Source: Solimonas sp041659605
GTDB taxonomy: Bacteria > Pseudomonadota > Gammaproteobacteria > Nevskiales > Nevskiaceae
Length of the DNA stretch: 64,000 nucleotides
NCBI GenBank assembly: GCA_041659605.1
Contig: JBAZXW010000001.1
Coordinates: forward strand, 62,001 to 126,000
Reading direction: 5' to 3'
Positions 43,190 through 52,753 of the stretch are shown here, piece by piece (positions within the stretch are counted from its first letter, which is position 1; every line of letters starts with the position of its first letter). The position numbers and the translations under genes were made by a program. The notes under the pieces are model-generated. The model had not been told where the DNA came from and ran no database searches. It was given only the letters and a program-made list of their open reading frames with translations.

Positions 43190-45276
43190 GACCCGCTCTC
43201 CGGCGTGTACCAGATTGGCGACGACCAGGCGCGTTCCTGGACCACCGCCTTGACTGGACTGCTGCTGGTCGGGCAGCAGGCGTGATCGGGCGTCGCGGCG
43301 CAGTCCACGTCGCCGGTTCGTCGCAACGCAGCGCACATGTGACCGGTCCACCGGCAGCTCGCATCCTCGAAGGCGCGCAGGTAGTAGCTCGCGGTCTGCG
43401 TGGAATCGAAGTCCGGGTCATGCCACAGCATGCAGGCCGACATGCGCGTCTCGGTCGCGGCCTTGTAGTGGATGGTGCAGTCATCGTCGACGTCGGCGAC
43501 GGGCGCGAAGGTTGCCAGGTCGTAGACCTTCTCGTGCGCATCTCCCGCTGTGTCGACCGACAGCTTGACGATCTGCAGCCGCTGCAACGGTTGCTCATCG
43601 GCCATGACCTGCAAGGCAAATGCGGGAGCACCGCCGTCCGCTGTGAGACGGGCGTCTGCGCCCATCGGCACGCCGCGCTGATAGGCGAGCGCCTTCATCT
43701 GCGCATCCGGCAGTGCACACAGATCGGCTGGGTAGTCGCCCGCGAACAAGCGCACGCGCATGCGCGTGCCGCTGGTGGCGAACACCTCGCCGCGTCGGAG
43801 CGATGCATACAACGACTCGCGCGTGTTCTGGTCGGCCCAGACGCCCGCCAGGCCACCGGGGTTGGTGATCCGGCCGATGTTGGTCAGCACGTCGAGGCGC
43901 TCCTCGGGATCGTCGTCCTGGCCGCCGTGCCCGCCTTCCCAGCCGTAGGGCGCACCGGGATTTCCCTGCTCGTCGACGTCCCCACTGGCGGCGTTGTGGT
44001 TGTCGGTCGACGCGATCAGGCTGAAGCGCAATGGGTTGAAGCCGAGCTGCTGTTGGGCCTGCATGCCCTTGAGGAATGCGCCGCGCACGAAGTCGTGTGT
44101 CGCGACGCAGCCGGTGGAATTGTCGGGTGAGCGCGTGTCGTAGTCGGGCCGGTCGTTCGGGCAGACCTCGTGGCAGCTGACTTCGTCCACAAACGGCAGG
44201 CTGGGCAGCTTTTCCGTGCAGTTCTCCGTGATGCCGTTCGCCGGATCGCAGCACAGAGGCTTGTCACGCAGCTGCTCGAACTCGCACTCCTCATCGGTCG
44301 TGCCGAGGCCGAGCTTGCACTCGCTGTTACCCTTGATCTGCATCATCTCCAGCACCGGGTTGACCTGCGCGATCTCGCGCAGATCGGCGACGTATTGCGG
44401 ATCCGAGAAGCGTTCCGGATCGGCCCACAACAGTCGTCCGTGGGAAAGATTGGAGTTGTGCGGAATCGAGAGGTACTCACAGCCTTCTTCGGCATCACAG
44501 GCTGCGTTGAGCTGATTGAACAGCTCGATCGGCTCTGGTGCTTCGAAGTAACTGACCGGCACCTCGGGCACCGCGCTGCTGCGGAACACGATGTTGCGGT
44601 GCAGGCGCGAGCCTGCGGTCGACGGACTGTATTCATAAGCGTTGAAAGCCGTGAACCGGCACGGCTGGTTGCGGCTGTCGGTGATGCGCGACGTTTCCTC
44701 CCAAACACTCCGTGCGGCCGTAGCGCAGTCGGCATACGTGCACATCGGCAGGCGCGACGGATCGTCCTGTGTCAACGGCACGCCCCAGACCAGGAATGCG
44801 AGGTTGTCCTGTGGGCGGTTCACGCGGAACTCCGCGCACAGCGGATCGTAGTAGCCGAGGCCGCCCTGCTCGGCGTCCGTGCAGATGCGTACTTCTCCGA
44901 GATACTCGCTGTGATCCGTCACAGCGGCGAAGTCGAGCGGACGACGCAGCTGGACGAAGCGCTGACCGGCCGTGTTGTCATTGAGCTGGATCTGGCGCCC
45001 CTGCGCGAAGTCGTAGGCCACCTCCGGGTTGTTCATGTGATTGCCGAACAGGTAGGCATCGAACGAGTTCGCCGTGTGCACATGCAGGTCGCCGAAGTAG
45101 GCATTACGCGTCGGCGCGTAATCGCCGCACTCGGCAACTTGTCCCGGCGTGGGCTGCGGTGATGCGCCCGGCGGCGCTTGCGACGGTACCGAGCTGCCGC
45201 AGGCCGCGATTGACATCACTGCCATTACGAGCAGCCATTGCGGCCTGGGCCCCGAGAAGCGCAATGGACGCGTCAT
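43186..45276 (-). CDS. DUF3604 lipoprotein
   Basis: This 696-residue protein has a lipoprotein signal with lipobox SIAAC (Cys about 26). The DUF3604 core follows: AYFGDLHVHTANSFDAYLFGNH, FAAVTDHSEYLGE, HNSNLSHGR, ASTDNHNAASGDVD and TNPGGLAGVWADQNTRESLYASLRRGEVFATSG (in segments). The HxH, DH and DNH motifs resemble a PHP-type metal site, so a metal-dependent phosphoesterase or hydrolase role is plausible. Many Cys pairs suggest disulfides. It overlaps both neighbours by 4 bases. Confidence 0.85.
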   Translation of the reverse strand: MTRPLRFSGPRPQWLLVMAVMSIAACGSSVPSQAPPGASPQPTPGQVAECGDYAPTRNAYFGDLHVHTANSFDAYLFGNHMNNPEVAYDFAQGRQIQLNDNTAGQRFVQLRRPLDFAAVTDHSEYLGEVRICTDAEQGGLGYYDPLCAEFRVNRPQDNLAFLVWGVPLTQDDPSRLPMCTYADCATAARSVWEETSRITDSRNQPCRFTAFNAYEYSPSTAGSRLHRNIVFRSSAVPEVPVSYFEAPEPIELFNQLNAACDAEEGCEYLSIPHNSNLSHGRLLWADPERFSDPQYVADLREIAQVNPVLEMMQIKGNSECKLGLGTTDEECEFEQLRDKPLCCDPANGITENCTEKLPSLPFVDEVSCHEVCPNDRPDYDTRSPDNSTGCVATHDFVRGAFLKGMQAQQQLGFNPLRFSLIASTDNHNAASGDVDEQGNPGAPYGWEGGHGGQDDDPEERLDVLTNIGRITNPGGLAGVWADQNTRESLYASLRRGEVFATSGTRMRVRLFAGDYPADLCALPDAQMKALAYQRGVPMGADARLTADGGAPAFALQVMADEQPLQRLQIVKLSVDTAGDAHEKVYDLATFAPVADVDDDCTIHYKAATETRMSACMLWHDPDFDSTQTASYYLRAFEDASCRWTGHMCAALRRTGDVDCAATPDHACCPTSSSPVKAVVQERAWSSPIWYTPESGS

Positions 45277-47396
45277 GATCCTTCTCCAGCGGTGTCGTTT
45301 TGTAGCGTGGCCTGCCGCAGCACGCGCGCAGCACCCGTGCGCACGTCCACTTCGACCAGAGCGTCGACCGGCAGTCGGTCAACCCGTATGCGACGTCCGT
45401 CCGGCAGCTCGATCTCAAGCGCCGGTCGCGCCTCAGCACCCAAACCGAAGTGGGCGTCCAGGTGCACCGAGGTCTTGTACGAGGTGACGGGGTACAGGTC
45501 CCGGCGACCGATTAGGCGTCCGGAGGCGTCATACAGCCGCAGCTTGGCGCCGGCGAGCTGCCCGTGCGGCAGTCCGACCGGACGCACGCGCGCCCAGTGG
45601 TTCGCGCGTGCACCGTGCGCGCCTGTGTTCCAGAACACGCTGTCGGTGAACTCACCGGCCGGCACCGTGCCGTTGTTGCTGGAGAACGGCGCCGTGTTGG
45701 TGATGTCCTTCATCACGTAGAGGTCGAGCAGTCCGTCGCCGTTGAGATCGACGGCCTCGGCGGCGATGCCGTTCTCGTCGATTCCGGAAAAGACGGCGTC
45801 CGCCGGCTGCAGCGTTCCATTGCGCTGATTCATGAACAGCACGTTGCGGAAGTTGCCGTAGCCGCTGGTGAACTCGTGGCGGTCGGCAACGAGCAGGTCG
45901 AGCCAGCCGTCGTTGTCGAAGTCCGCCCAGATCGAATCTGCGAAATAGAAGTGGCTCTCGGAGAGGCTCTGCTGCAGACACGCGGGCCGCTGATTGGACG
46001 ACAGCATGCAAGACACGGTCAGCTGCGCTTCGGTCTCAGGCAGCGGCGGCGCGTCCCAGAACTGGAACCACTGGCCGTAGACCCAGTTCAGCGGACCCAG
46101 GCCAACCGCGTCGATTGCCGCGCGAAAGCCTCCCATGCCCTCGTTGCGCCAGAACTTCGCAGCAACCTGGTCGGTATGGATGTGCCAGTAGAGATCGGTG
46201 GCGCCGACAGCGAGGATGTCGAGGTCGTCGTCGTTGTCGAAATCCGCGGCGTTAACGTACGGGTGGCCGATCGCATGCTGCACCGGCTCGTAGTCCTGCA
46301 GCAGCGGGTTGTAGACCGACCAGCCCTCTTCGGCGAGCCCGCCCTGCCCCGGCAGCTCCTGCACGAGCTGGAACTTCCCCGTCTCCCGCAGCTGGTTCTT
46401 CCACACGAACACGCCGTGGTGGCGCTCGTCATTGCCGTTCGGCGCGAACCACGGCGTCAGCACCATGTCGATGTGGTAACTCTGCACCAGGTCGACATCG
46501 CCATCCTCGTCGATGTCGCGCAGCAGGATGCTCGGCGACGAGCGATCATGGTCCGGCTGTCCGTTCGGCTCGCCGCCGAAGCCTCCGGCCTGCCCGGTAC
46601 CGCCGACATCCTCGAAGCGCCCGTCCTCGAAGCGCATCGACCCGGCTGCCGGCCGGTACAGATACAGGTGCTGCCACGGCAGACCCGGCCGGAAGGTGCG
46701 ATCGCCGATCTGGTCGGCGCCCACGCCGATGTCGAGCCAGCCGTCGCCGTCGACGTCGACGAGCTGCGCCTGCCGTGCGTACGTCACACCGCCGCAGTCG
46801 GCGCCGACACGTTGGCCGACTTCCTCGAAGGTCTTGTAGTCGCCGCGCGCGAGGAACAGCAGGCAGGGGTGCGGCACGGGCTGGCCGGGCAGGCTGTAGT
46901 CGGGATCGCCGGTGAGGTAGAGATCCAGCAGGCCGTCGTCGTTGAAGTCGGCGAACACCGGAATGCCGTGGTTGGCGAGCGGCAGGCCCTCACCGTTGAT
47001 CAGCGTGACCTCCTCGCGCTCGAACTTCCAGCAGCCGCGGTTGACGTACAAGCGCATCGCTTCGGGAAACGCACCCTCCTCGCTAACCGCGAACAGGTCC
47101 GGCAGGCCGTCGCCGTTGAGGTCCGCGGTCGCGACGCCGCCGGTACCGGCTTCGACCGGGATGTCCGTCAGCCCAGCCAGCTCGATCTGCTCGAACGACT
47201 GGCTGCGTCCGGCGGTATCGGTCTGCGCATCGCCCGGCGCGGCGGCTCTGAGCAACGGCTCGTCGCAGACCGCCGCGCCCGGCGCCGGCGGACGTGGCGG
47301 CGAACTGTTGCCGCAACCCAGAACGACCAGCGTGGCGAGCGCCGGTGCAAGCCACAGAATCGCCCGACTCAGCGGCGAAGGACGCCGGATGATCAT
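45273..47396 (-). CDS. FG-GAP/VCBS beta-propeller lipoprotein, copy 2
   Basis: The ATG at 47396 overlaps the PQQ-propeller gene stop. The product has 707 residues with lipobox VVLGC. It contains at least six FG-GAP/calcium repeats of the form D-x-N/D-x-D-G (for example ADLNGDGLPDLF, ADFNDDGLLDLYLT, VDVDGDGWLDIGV, ADFDNDGWLDLLV, VDLNGDGLLDLYV). The C-terminal beta domain is ASPIC/UnbV-like (GAKLRLYDASGRLIGRRDLYP, FGLGAEARPALEIELPDGR). It is a clear paralogue of the protein at 48709. The two flank the PQQ-propeller gene. It is likely a surface or periplasmic scaffold that binds calcium. Function unknown. Confidence 0.88.
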   Translation of the reverse strand: MIIRRPSPLSRAILWLAPALATLVVLGCGNSSPPRPPAPGAAVCDEPLLRAAAPGDAQTDTAGRSQSFEQIELAGLTDIPVEAGTGGVATADLNGDGLPDLFAVSEEGAFPEAMRLYVNRGCWKFEREEVTLINGEGLPLANHGIPVFADFNDDGLLDLYLTGDPDYSLPGQPVPHPCLLFLARGDYKTFEEVGQRVGADCGGVTYARQAQLVDVDGDGWLDIGVGADQIGDRTFRPGLPWQHLYLYRPAAGSMRFEDGRFEDVGGTGQAGGFGGEPNGQPDHDRSSPSILLRDIDEDGDVDLVQSYHIDMVLTPWFAPNGNDERHHGVFVWKNQLRETGKFQLVQELPGQGGLAEEGWSVYNPLLQDYEPVQHAIGHPYVNAADFDNDDDLDILAVGATDLYWHIHTDQVAAKFWRNEGMGGFRAAIDAVGLGPLNWVYGQWFQFWDAPPLPETEAQLTVSCMLSSNQRPACLQQSLSESHFYFADSIWADFDNDGWLDLLVADRHEFTSGYGNFRNVLFMNQRNGTLQPADAVFSGIDENGIAAEAVDLNGDGLLDLYVMKDITNTAPFSSNNGTVPAGEFTDSVFWNTGAHGARANHWARVRPVGLPHGQLAGAKLRLYDASGRLIGRRDLYPVTSYKTSVHLDAHFGLGAEARPALEIELPDGRRIRVDRLPVDALVEVDVRTGAARVLRQATLQNDTAGEGS

Positions 47397-48712
47397 CGTG
47401 TCCCCTCCGCTACTCCGGTGTCGGGCCGGAATGCGAACAGCTCGCCGAGGAACGCCGGCACATAGACCGTTCCGTCGAGGCCGACGGTCGTGCCGACGGT
47501 GAAGCCGGTGACACCGATCAGGGGCTCGCGGTCGAGTTCGGTGCCGTCGCGCGTGTCGACGACCACCAGTTCGTTGATCGCGCCGAAAGCGGTCACGTAA
47601 GCCAGTCCGCCCGCCGCCTGCGTCGAGATGCCGCCGTTGATCAACGTGTCGTTGCGCCATGCCAGCTCGGCGTGATCGCCCCTGTCGGCGATCGCCATGA
47701 CCGCGCCCAGTCGTCCGCCCGCCGGCATGATCAGGCCCTCGGGCGAGCGCGATGGGCTGCCCGCGGCCGGATAGCCGATCTCGAAGCTCCAGATCATGTC
47801 GCCGGATCGAGTCGACAAGGCATGCAGCGAACCGGCGTTGTCCGTGACGTACACGCGCGATCCGTCCGCCGACAGGGTCGGACTCGATGCGCTGCCTTCC
47901 GGCAGCGATTCGTTGGTCCACAGCGGTGTCAGCGACGGCGCGGCGCCTTCGCTGACCTGGACCGCACGGATGCCCGAGGTCTGGGCGCCCGGCGTCCAGA
48001 ACGTGAAGATGAATCGGCCCGTCGCCGGATCGATCGCCGGCGTGTTGGCGCTCGGACACTCCGGTCGCCCGGTCGCACAGGCGCCGACGCCCAGCGCCGG
48101 GTTCCAGGTCGCACCCGGATCCAGCGCAAGCGGTTCGACGAGATTCGCACCGCTGCGGCGGTCGAGCAGGTAGATGTAGCCGATGTGCGTGACGAAGACG
48201 ACGTTGCCCTGCGCGGTGAACTGCGCCGACAGCGGCACGCCCTGGATCGGCGTCTCCCAGAGCACGGTGCCGTCGCGCCTGAAGGCGTGCATCGCGCTGC
48301 CGTCGGCCAGGTACAGATTGCCTTCGCGGTCGATCAGCGGTGACGAGATCGCGGCAAAGCGGTCGACCTCTTCGGAACACCAGACCGTTTCACCGGTCGC
48401 GCTGTCCAGCGCGTACAGCGCGCAGCCGACCAGTGCGTTGACCGTCACATAGGTCTGGCCCCAGGGATCGCTGGTCGGACCGAGATTGACGTTGCCGGTG
48501 AAGACGCGCTGCCACGCGAGCTTCAGGTTGCGGGCACCACGCACCGGCGAGTAGTCGGAGTTGCCCGCGTCGGCATGCACGGCGGACCAGCCCTCGCCGT
48601 AGGTTTGAGCGACGCGGCCGCCGTCGGACGGCGGTGTCGAATCCGATCCGGAGCAACCGAGCAGGACCGCGCCGCTGAGCGCGATCGAAATCAGGCGCAA
48701 CGATGTGCTCAT
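47393..48712 (-). CDS. PQQ-type eight-bladed beta-propeller lipoprotein
   Basis: This 439-residue protein begins with lipobox VLLGC. It has successive PQQ-like blades: YALDSATGETVWCSEEVD, HAFRRDGTVLWETPI, LLDRRSGANLVE, HALSTRSGDMIWSFEIG, VVVDTRDGTELDRE and ELFAFRPDTGVAEG. The usual PQQ cofactor ligands of alcohol dehydrogenases are not evident, so it is probably a BamB-like structural or binding propeller. It lies between two paralogous FG-GAP genes and overlaps both by 4 bases. Confidence 0.82.
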   Translation of the reverse strand: MSTSLRLISIALSGAVLLGCSGSDSTPPSDGGRVAQTYGEGWSAVHADAGNSDYSPVRGARNLKLAWQRVFTGNVNLGPTSDPWGQTYVTVNALVGCALYALDSATGETVWCSEEVDRFAAISSPLIDREGNLYLADGSAMHAFRRDGTVLWETPIQGVPLSAQFTAQGNVVFVTHIGYIYLLDRRSGANLVEPLALDPGATWNPALGVGACATGRPECPSANTPAIDPATGRFIFTFWTPGAQTSGIRAVQVSEGAAPSLTPLWTNESLPEGSASSPTLSADGSRVYVTDNAGSLHALSTRSGDMIWSFEIGYPAAGSPSRSPEGLIMPAGGRLGAVMAIADRGDHAELAWRNDTLINGGISTQAAGGLAYVTAFGAINELVVVDTRDGTELDREPLIGVTGFTVGTTVGLDGTVYVPAFLGELFAFRPDTGVAEGTR

Positions 48713-50808
48713 GGCGACGGCGACACCGCGGAGCCAAGCTGTACGGTCGCGCGCCGCACGAGCTTCGCTGCACCCGTTGCGACATCGACTTCGATAAGTC
48801 CGTCGATCGGGATCTGCGCGACCTCGACGGTCCTGCCGTCCGGCAACTCGATGCGCAGTCCCGCACGGGTCTCCGCACCCAGGCCGAAATGCACCGACAA
48901 GTCGACCGAGGACTTGTAGGACGTGACCGGGAACAGGTCGCGCCGGCCGAGCAGCTGACCCGAGGCCTTGCGCAGGAACAACTTAGCGCCGATGAGCTGG
49001 CGCTGCGGTGCGCCAACAAGGCGGATCTGCACCCAGTGGTTGCCGACGCCGCCCTGCGCGCCGGTGTTCCAGTACACCTTGTCCTGGTACTCGGCGTCGG
49101 GGACGTTGGGCAGGTAGCTGAAGAACGGATACGAGTTTCGGATCTGCGTCATGAAGTACAGATCGAGCAGGCCGTCTCCGTTCAGATCGGCGACCTCGGC
49201 GGCGACGCTGTTCTCGTCGATGCCGGAGATTTCCGTGCGCACCGGCGCGAAGCGGCCGTTGCCCTGGTTGAGATAGAGCACGTTGCGGAACACGCCGAAG
49301 CCTTCGGCCACCTCATGACGGTCCACGGCGAGCAGATCGATCCAGCCGTCGTTGTTGAAGTCGGCCCAGATCGAATCGGCGTGGTAGAACTTCCAGTCCC
49401 ACTTGGTGCGGTTGATGCACTTGGGGATCTGGTTGGACAGCAGCAGGCAGCTTGACGCTTGGCTCTGGTCGGTGTCGTCGAACACCAGGCCGAAGTGCTC
49501 GGCCCACTGATCGTAGGTGTAGTCGAGGCTGCCGAGTCCGAACTCGTCGAGTGCGGCGCGGAACACGCCCCCGCCCTCGTTGTGCCAGAACTTGGCGCCG
49601 ATCGAGTCGGTGTGCACATGCCACTCGTAATCGGTCGGCCCCACCGTCAGCAGGTCGAGCCGGCCGTCGTTGTCGACGTCCGCCGAACTCAGGTACGGAT
49701 GGCTGACTGCGTGCTGCACCGGGTCGTAGACCAGCGCCGTCGGGTTGTAGACCGACCAGCCGACTTCGGCCAGGCCACCGTTGCCCGGCAGTTCCTGCTC
49801 GTAGCGGAACTGCCCTGCGTCCGCGAGCTGGTTCTTCCAAACGTACACGCCGTGACGGTTCTCGCCAGTCGCATCGGGATGGAACCAGTGCGCCAGCAGC
49901 ATGTCGTCGTGGTAGCTCTGGACGACGTCGAGGTCGCTGTCGTCGTCGATGTCGCGCACCAGGATCGTCGGCGACGCACGGTCGTGTTCCGGGTCGCTGT
50001 TCGGTTCGCCGCCGAAGTCCGGGATCAGATCCGTGCCGCCGATATCCTCGAAAAGTCCGGCTTCGAAGCCGGCGCCGCCCGGCTTGTAGACGTAGAGGCG
50101 CTGCCAGGGCACGCCCTTGATCACCGTCATGTCGCCGATCTGGTCGGAGCCAACGGCGATATCGAGCCAGCCGTCGCCGTTGACATCGGCGAACTGCGCC
50201 TGGCGGCTGTACGCGGTGTCGTTGTCGACGCCCATCCTCGTGCCGACCTCCTCAAAGGTCTTGTAGTCACCGCGCGCGAGGAACAGAAAGTTCGCGACCG
50301 GATCGCTGGTCAGATACAGATCCAGAAGTCCGTCATCGTTGAAATCGGCGAAGGTCGGAATGGCGTTGTTGTCGGCGGTCAGCGCGTCGGCGTTCGTCAC
50401 CGTCACGGCTTCGCGCTCGAACTGCCAGCAGCCGCGGTTGATGAACAAGTTGAGCGCGTCCGGCATCGGCGCGATCGCGTTGACCAGCAGGATATCGACC
50501 TGTCCGTCGCGGTTGACGTCGGTGAGCGCGACGCCGCCGTTGCCGTCGATCACCTGGACGTCGGTCAGACCGGGAATTTCGATCTGCTCAAACATCTGAC
50601 CGCGGCCAGCGGCCGCCTCGCCCGCCGGCCCGGGCGAAGCCGCTTTCAGAACGGGTTCTGCGCAGGTGACGGCCGGCGGCGGCGTGGGGCCCGGCGACGG
50701 ATCGGACGAGCGGCTGCCGCCGCCGCAGCCGGATACTGCCAGCAGCACAGCCGTCGAAACCAGCGCGGCTCGCAGGGATCCAGATGAAACGCCGTGTGCA
50801 TACACCAC
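48709..50808 (-). CDS. FG-GAP/VCBS beta-propeller lipoprotein, copy 1
   Basis: This 699-residue protein has a signal peptide with a lipobox-like VSGCGGG and a Pro/Ser linker. Calcium/FG-GAP repeats follow (TDVNRDGQVDILLV, ADFNDDGLLDLYLT, ADVNGDGWLDIAVG, ADFNNDGWIDLLAV, ADLNGDGLLDLYFM). An ASPIC/UnbV-like end (GAKLFLRKASGQLLGRRDLFP, FGLGAETRAGLRIELPDGR) closes it. Long blocks are shared with copy 2 (FLARGDYKTFEEVG, GWSVYNP, GNHWVQIR). The start follows the CocE gene by 22 bases and its stop overlaps the PQQ-propeller start. Confidence 0.88.
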   Translation of the reverse strand: MVYAHGVSSGSLRAALVSTAVLLAVSGCGGGSRSSDPSPGPTPPPAVTCAEPVLKAASPGPAGEAAAGRGQMFEQIEIPGLTDVQVIDGNGGVALTDVNRDGQVDILLVNAIAPMPDALNLFINRGCWQFEREAVTVTNADALTADNNAIPTFADFNDDGLLDLYLTSDPVANFLFLARGDYKTFEEVGTRMGVDNDTAYSRQAQFADVNGDGWLDIAVGSDQIGDMTVIKGVPWQRLYVYKPGGAGFEAGLFEDIGGTDLIPDFGGEPNSDPEHDRASPTILVRDIDDDSDLDVVQSYHDDMLLAHWFHPDATGENRHGVYVWKNQLADAGQFRYEQELPGNGGLAEVGWSVYNPTALVYDPVQHAVSHPYLSSADVDNDGRLDLLTVGPTDYEWHVHTDSIGAKFWHNEGGGVFRAALDEFGLGSLDYTYDQWAEHFGLVFDDTDQSQASSCLLLSNQIPKCINRTKWDWKFYHADSIWADFNNDGWIDLLAVDRHEVAEGFGVFRNVLYLNQGNGRFAPVRTEISGIDENSVAAEVADLNGDGLLDLYFMTQIRNSYPFFSYLPNVPDAEYQDKVYWNTGAQGGVGNHWVQIRLVGAPQRQLIGAKLFLRKASGQLLGRRDLFPVTSYKSSVDLSVHFGLGAETRAGLRIELPDGRTVEVAQIPIDGLIEVDVATGAAKLVRRATVQLGSAVSPSP

Positions 50809-50830
50809 GAGGAATCTCCGAAAGGGTCAA

Positions 50831-52708
50831 TCAGGGTTGCAGCGCCGCGGCCGGCACCACGGGCACGACGATGCTCGACGGGTGCGATGCATCGCTCAGG
50901 ATCGTCAGCAGGCCGGTCGGCGCAGCGGCAAAGTCGGTCAACGGCGGCACGCCGTGCGGGAAATCGCTGGCTCCGATCGAGACGCGCAGGCGGTGGCCGG
51001 GCTGGATCACGAAGCTCGTCGGCGAAATCTCGACCGCGAGCTTCACCGGCACGCCGGGTTCGAGCGGCTGACGCGATTCAGCTGTGAACGGATGCCAGGG
51101 CTGGATCATCTGCCCGTCGAGGAAGCGCGAACGGGCGGCATCGACCGCGCGCAGCGACGCGGTGAGAATGCCGTTGCTGATCTCGCGCGAGGTGCCATCT
51201 GGATGGACGTCGGTGACGCGCACCAGCAGCCCGGCATCGGACGCGGTGCTCGAAATCCAGATGTCGGCCTGGATCGGGCCGTTGACGTAGAGCGGCTCGT
51301 CGAGCACCTCCGTGCTGTAGGCCTGCTCGAACAGGCGCTCGTTAAGCTGGTTGTCGCTGAAGCAGTCGAGCGGCACATTTCCGAGCACGCCGGCAGTCCA
51401 TTGCGCGCTGCTCGTCGAGCAGACGCCGTTGAGCGGCTGCTGCAGGACCGTCGTCGCAGCCTCATCCGCGGCCGGCATGTCCCTGCTCAGGCCGCCGTCG
51501 CCGCGCAAGTACCAGCGCATGGCGGCGGCCTGCGGATGCGGCCAGTCGAAACTGGTGACATAGCGGTCCGCACCGTAGACGTACTGCGTGACCTGCGGCA
51601 CAAACTCCGCCGCGTTGGCGATGCCGAGTACGTAGCGGTCGAACCACATCAGCGCGATGTGGTCGAGGTCCGGCACCTCGCCGTCCGGCAGGCCGGCGCC
51701 GGTGGAGCCATCGACGTGCATCCACGGCCCGATCAACAGCTTGGCTGCGGTGCGCCGGCGCAACGCTTCGTAGAGCAGCGGCTGGCCGCGCTGGAAGATG
51801 TCGTTGAGGCCGCCGACGATGAAGGTTGGCGTGTCGATGTTGTCGGCAACGTTCAGCGGTGAGCGTGTCTGCCAGAATGGACCGTCGTAGTTCTGCCCGT
51901 CGACGCCGAGCGCGGCGCTGGCGATCGTCGGCACCTGGAAATCGGTCAACGCGCTCACGATGTGCTGGGTCAGCACGCCGGCGGACATCGCGCTCGGATC
52001 CGCGGGAATCAGCCCCATCGCCGTGACGATGCCCATCCACAGCGGGATGAAGCCGGCGTTGATCTGGCCACCGGTGAAAACGATGTCGCGGTAGGCATCG
52101 CCCATCGGCACGATCGCGAACACAGCCTTGTGTGCCGGATGCTGCCGCGCTGCGGTGAACAGCTGCGTGATCGCGGCGAACGACGCGCCCCAGGTGCCGA
52201 TGCGGCCGTCGCTCCAAGGTTGCGCGATCACCCAGTCCAGCACCTCGGAATAGTCCGCCTGCTCGGTCTCGCTGAATGCCTCCCAGTCGCCCTCGGACTG
52301 GCCGGTGCCGCGCACATCAACGCTGACGTGGATATAGCCGCGCTGCACGAAGTACGGGTTCGAGGTGCGGAACACCGGCACGCTCTTGTTGTAGCCGGTC
52401 TGCGTGAGAATCACCGGAAAGCGGCCGGGCACACGTACACCGTCCGCGCCCGCCGGATACATGACGTTGACCGACAGGCGCACGCCGTCGCGCAGCGTGA
52501 GCGTCTGGCCGGTCTCCGACACGGTCGCCGGGTAGTCGGCGTCGCGCTCGTAGGTGAACCACTGCAGCTGGTCGCTGTCGCCCGCTGGATCGCCGGGCGG
52601 GTTGGACGACCCGCAGCCGGCGAGCAGACACAACACGGCGGTCAGAAAGGCGGGCAAAACGGCCCTGGCCAGGCCGCCCTTGGGCGCCGAGTACGACAAT
52701 CGATTCAA
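50831..52708 (-). CDS. CocE/NonD-type hydrolase lipoprotein (X-Pro dipeptidyl-peptidase fold)
   Basis: A TTG start at 52708 has GGAG 7 bases upstream. The 625-residue product has a lipobox (LLAGCGSS) after a short signal. The alpha/beta-hydrolase motifs are DVRGTGQSEGDWEAF (about residue 133) and the nucleophile elbow GTWGASFAAITQ (Ser about 183). A C-terminal jelly-roll domain (FVIQPGHRLRVSIGASDFP) follows, as in CocE and X-Pro dipeptidyl-peptidases. It should cleave an ester or amide in the periplasm or on the surface. It is 45 bases after the DUF1254-like gene. Confidence 0.9.
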   Translation of the reverse strand: MNRLSYSAPKGGLARAVLPAFLTAVLCLLAGCGSSNPPGDPAGDSDQLQWFTYERDADYPATVSETGQTLTLRDGVRLSVNVMYPAGADGVRVPGRFPVILTQTGYNKSVPVFRTSNPYFVQRGYIHVSVDVRGTGQSEGDWEAFSETEQADYSEVLDWVIAQPWSDGRIGTWGASFAAITQLFTAARQHPAHKAVFAIVPMGDAYRDIVFTGGQINAGFIPLWMGIVTAMGLIPADPSAMSAGVLTQHIVSALTDFQVPTIASAALGVDGQNYDGPFWQTRSPLNVADNIDTPTFIVGGLNDIFQRGQPLLYEALRRRTAAKLLIGPWMHVDGSTGAGLPDGEVPDLDHIALMWFDRYVLGIANAAEFVPQVTQYVYGADRYVTSFDWPHPQAAAMRWYLRGDGGLSRDMPAADEAATTVLQQPLNGVCSTSSAQWTAGVLGNVPLDCFSDNQLNERLFEQAYSTEVLDEPLYVNGPIQADIWISSTASDAGLLVRVTDVHPDGTSREISNGILTASLRAVDAARSRFLDGQMIQPWHPFTAESRQPLEPGVPVKLAVEISPTSFVIQPGHRLRVSIGASDFPHGVPPLTDFAAAPTGLLTILSDASHPSSIVVPVVPAAALQP

Positions 52709-52753
52709 GGGAAAACTCCGGGTCTGTGAACGGAGACAGCGAAGGTGTGGCGC

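Noticed and set aside
45564..47465. 633-codon + strand frame opposite the FG-GAP gene
   Set aside because: Antisense frame. The - strand frame carries regular calcium-type repeats.
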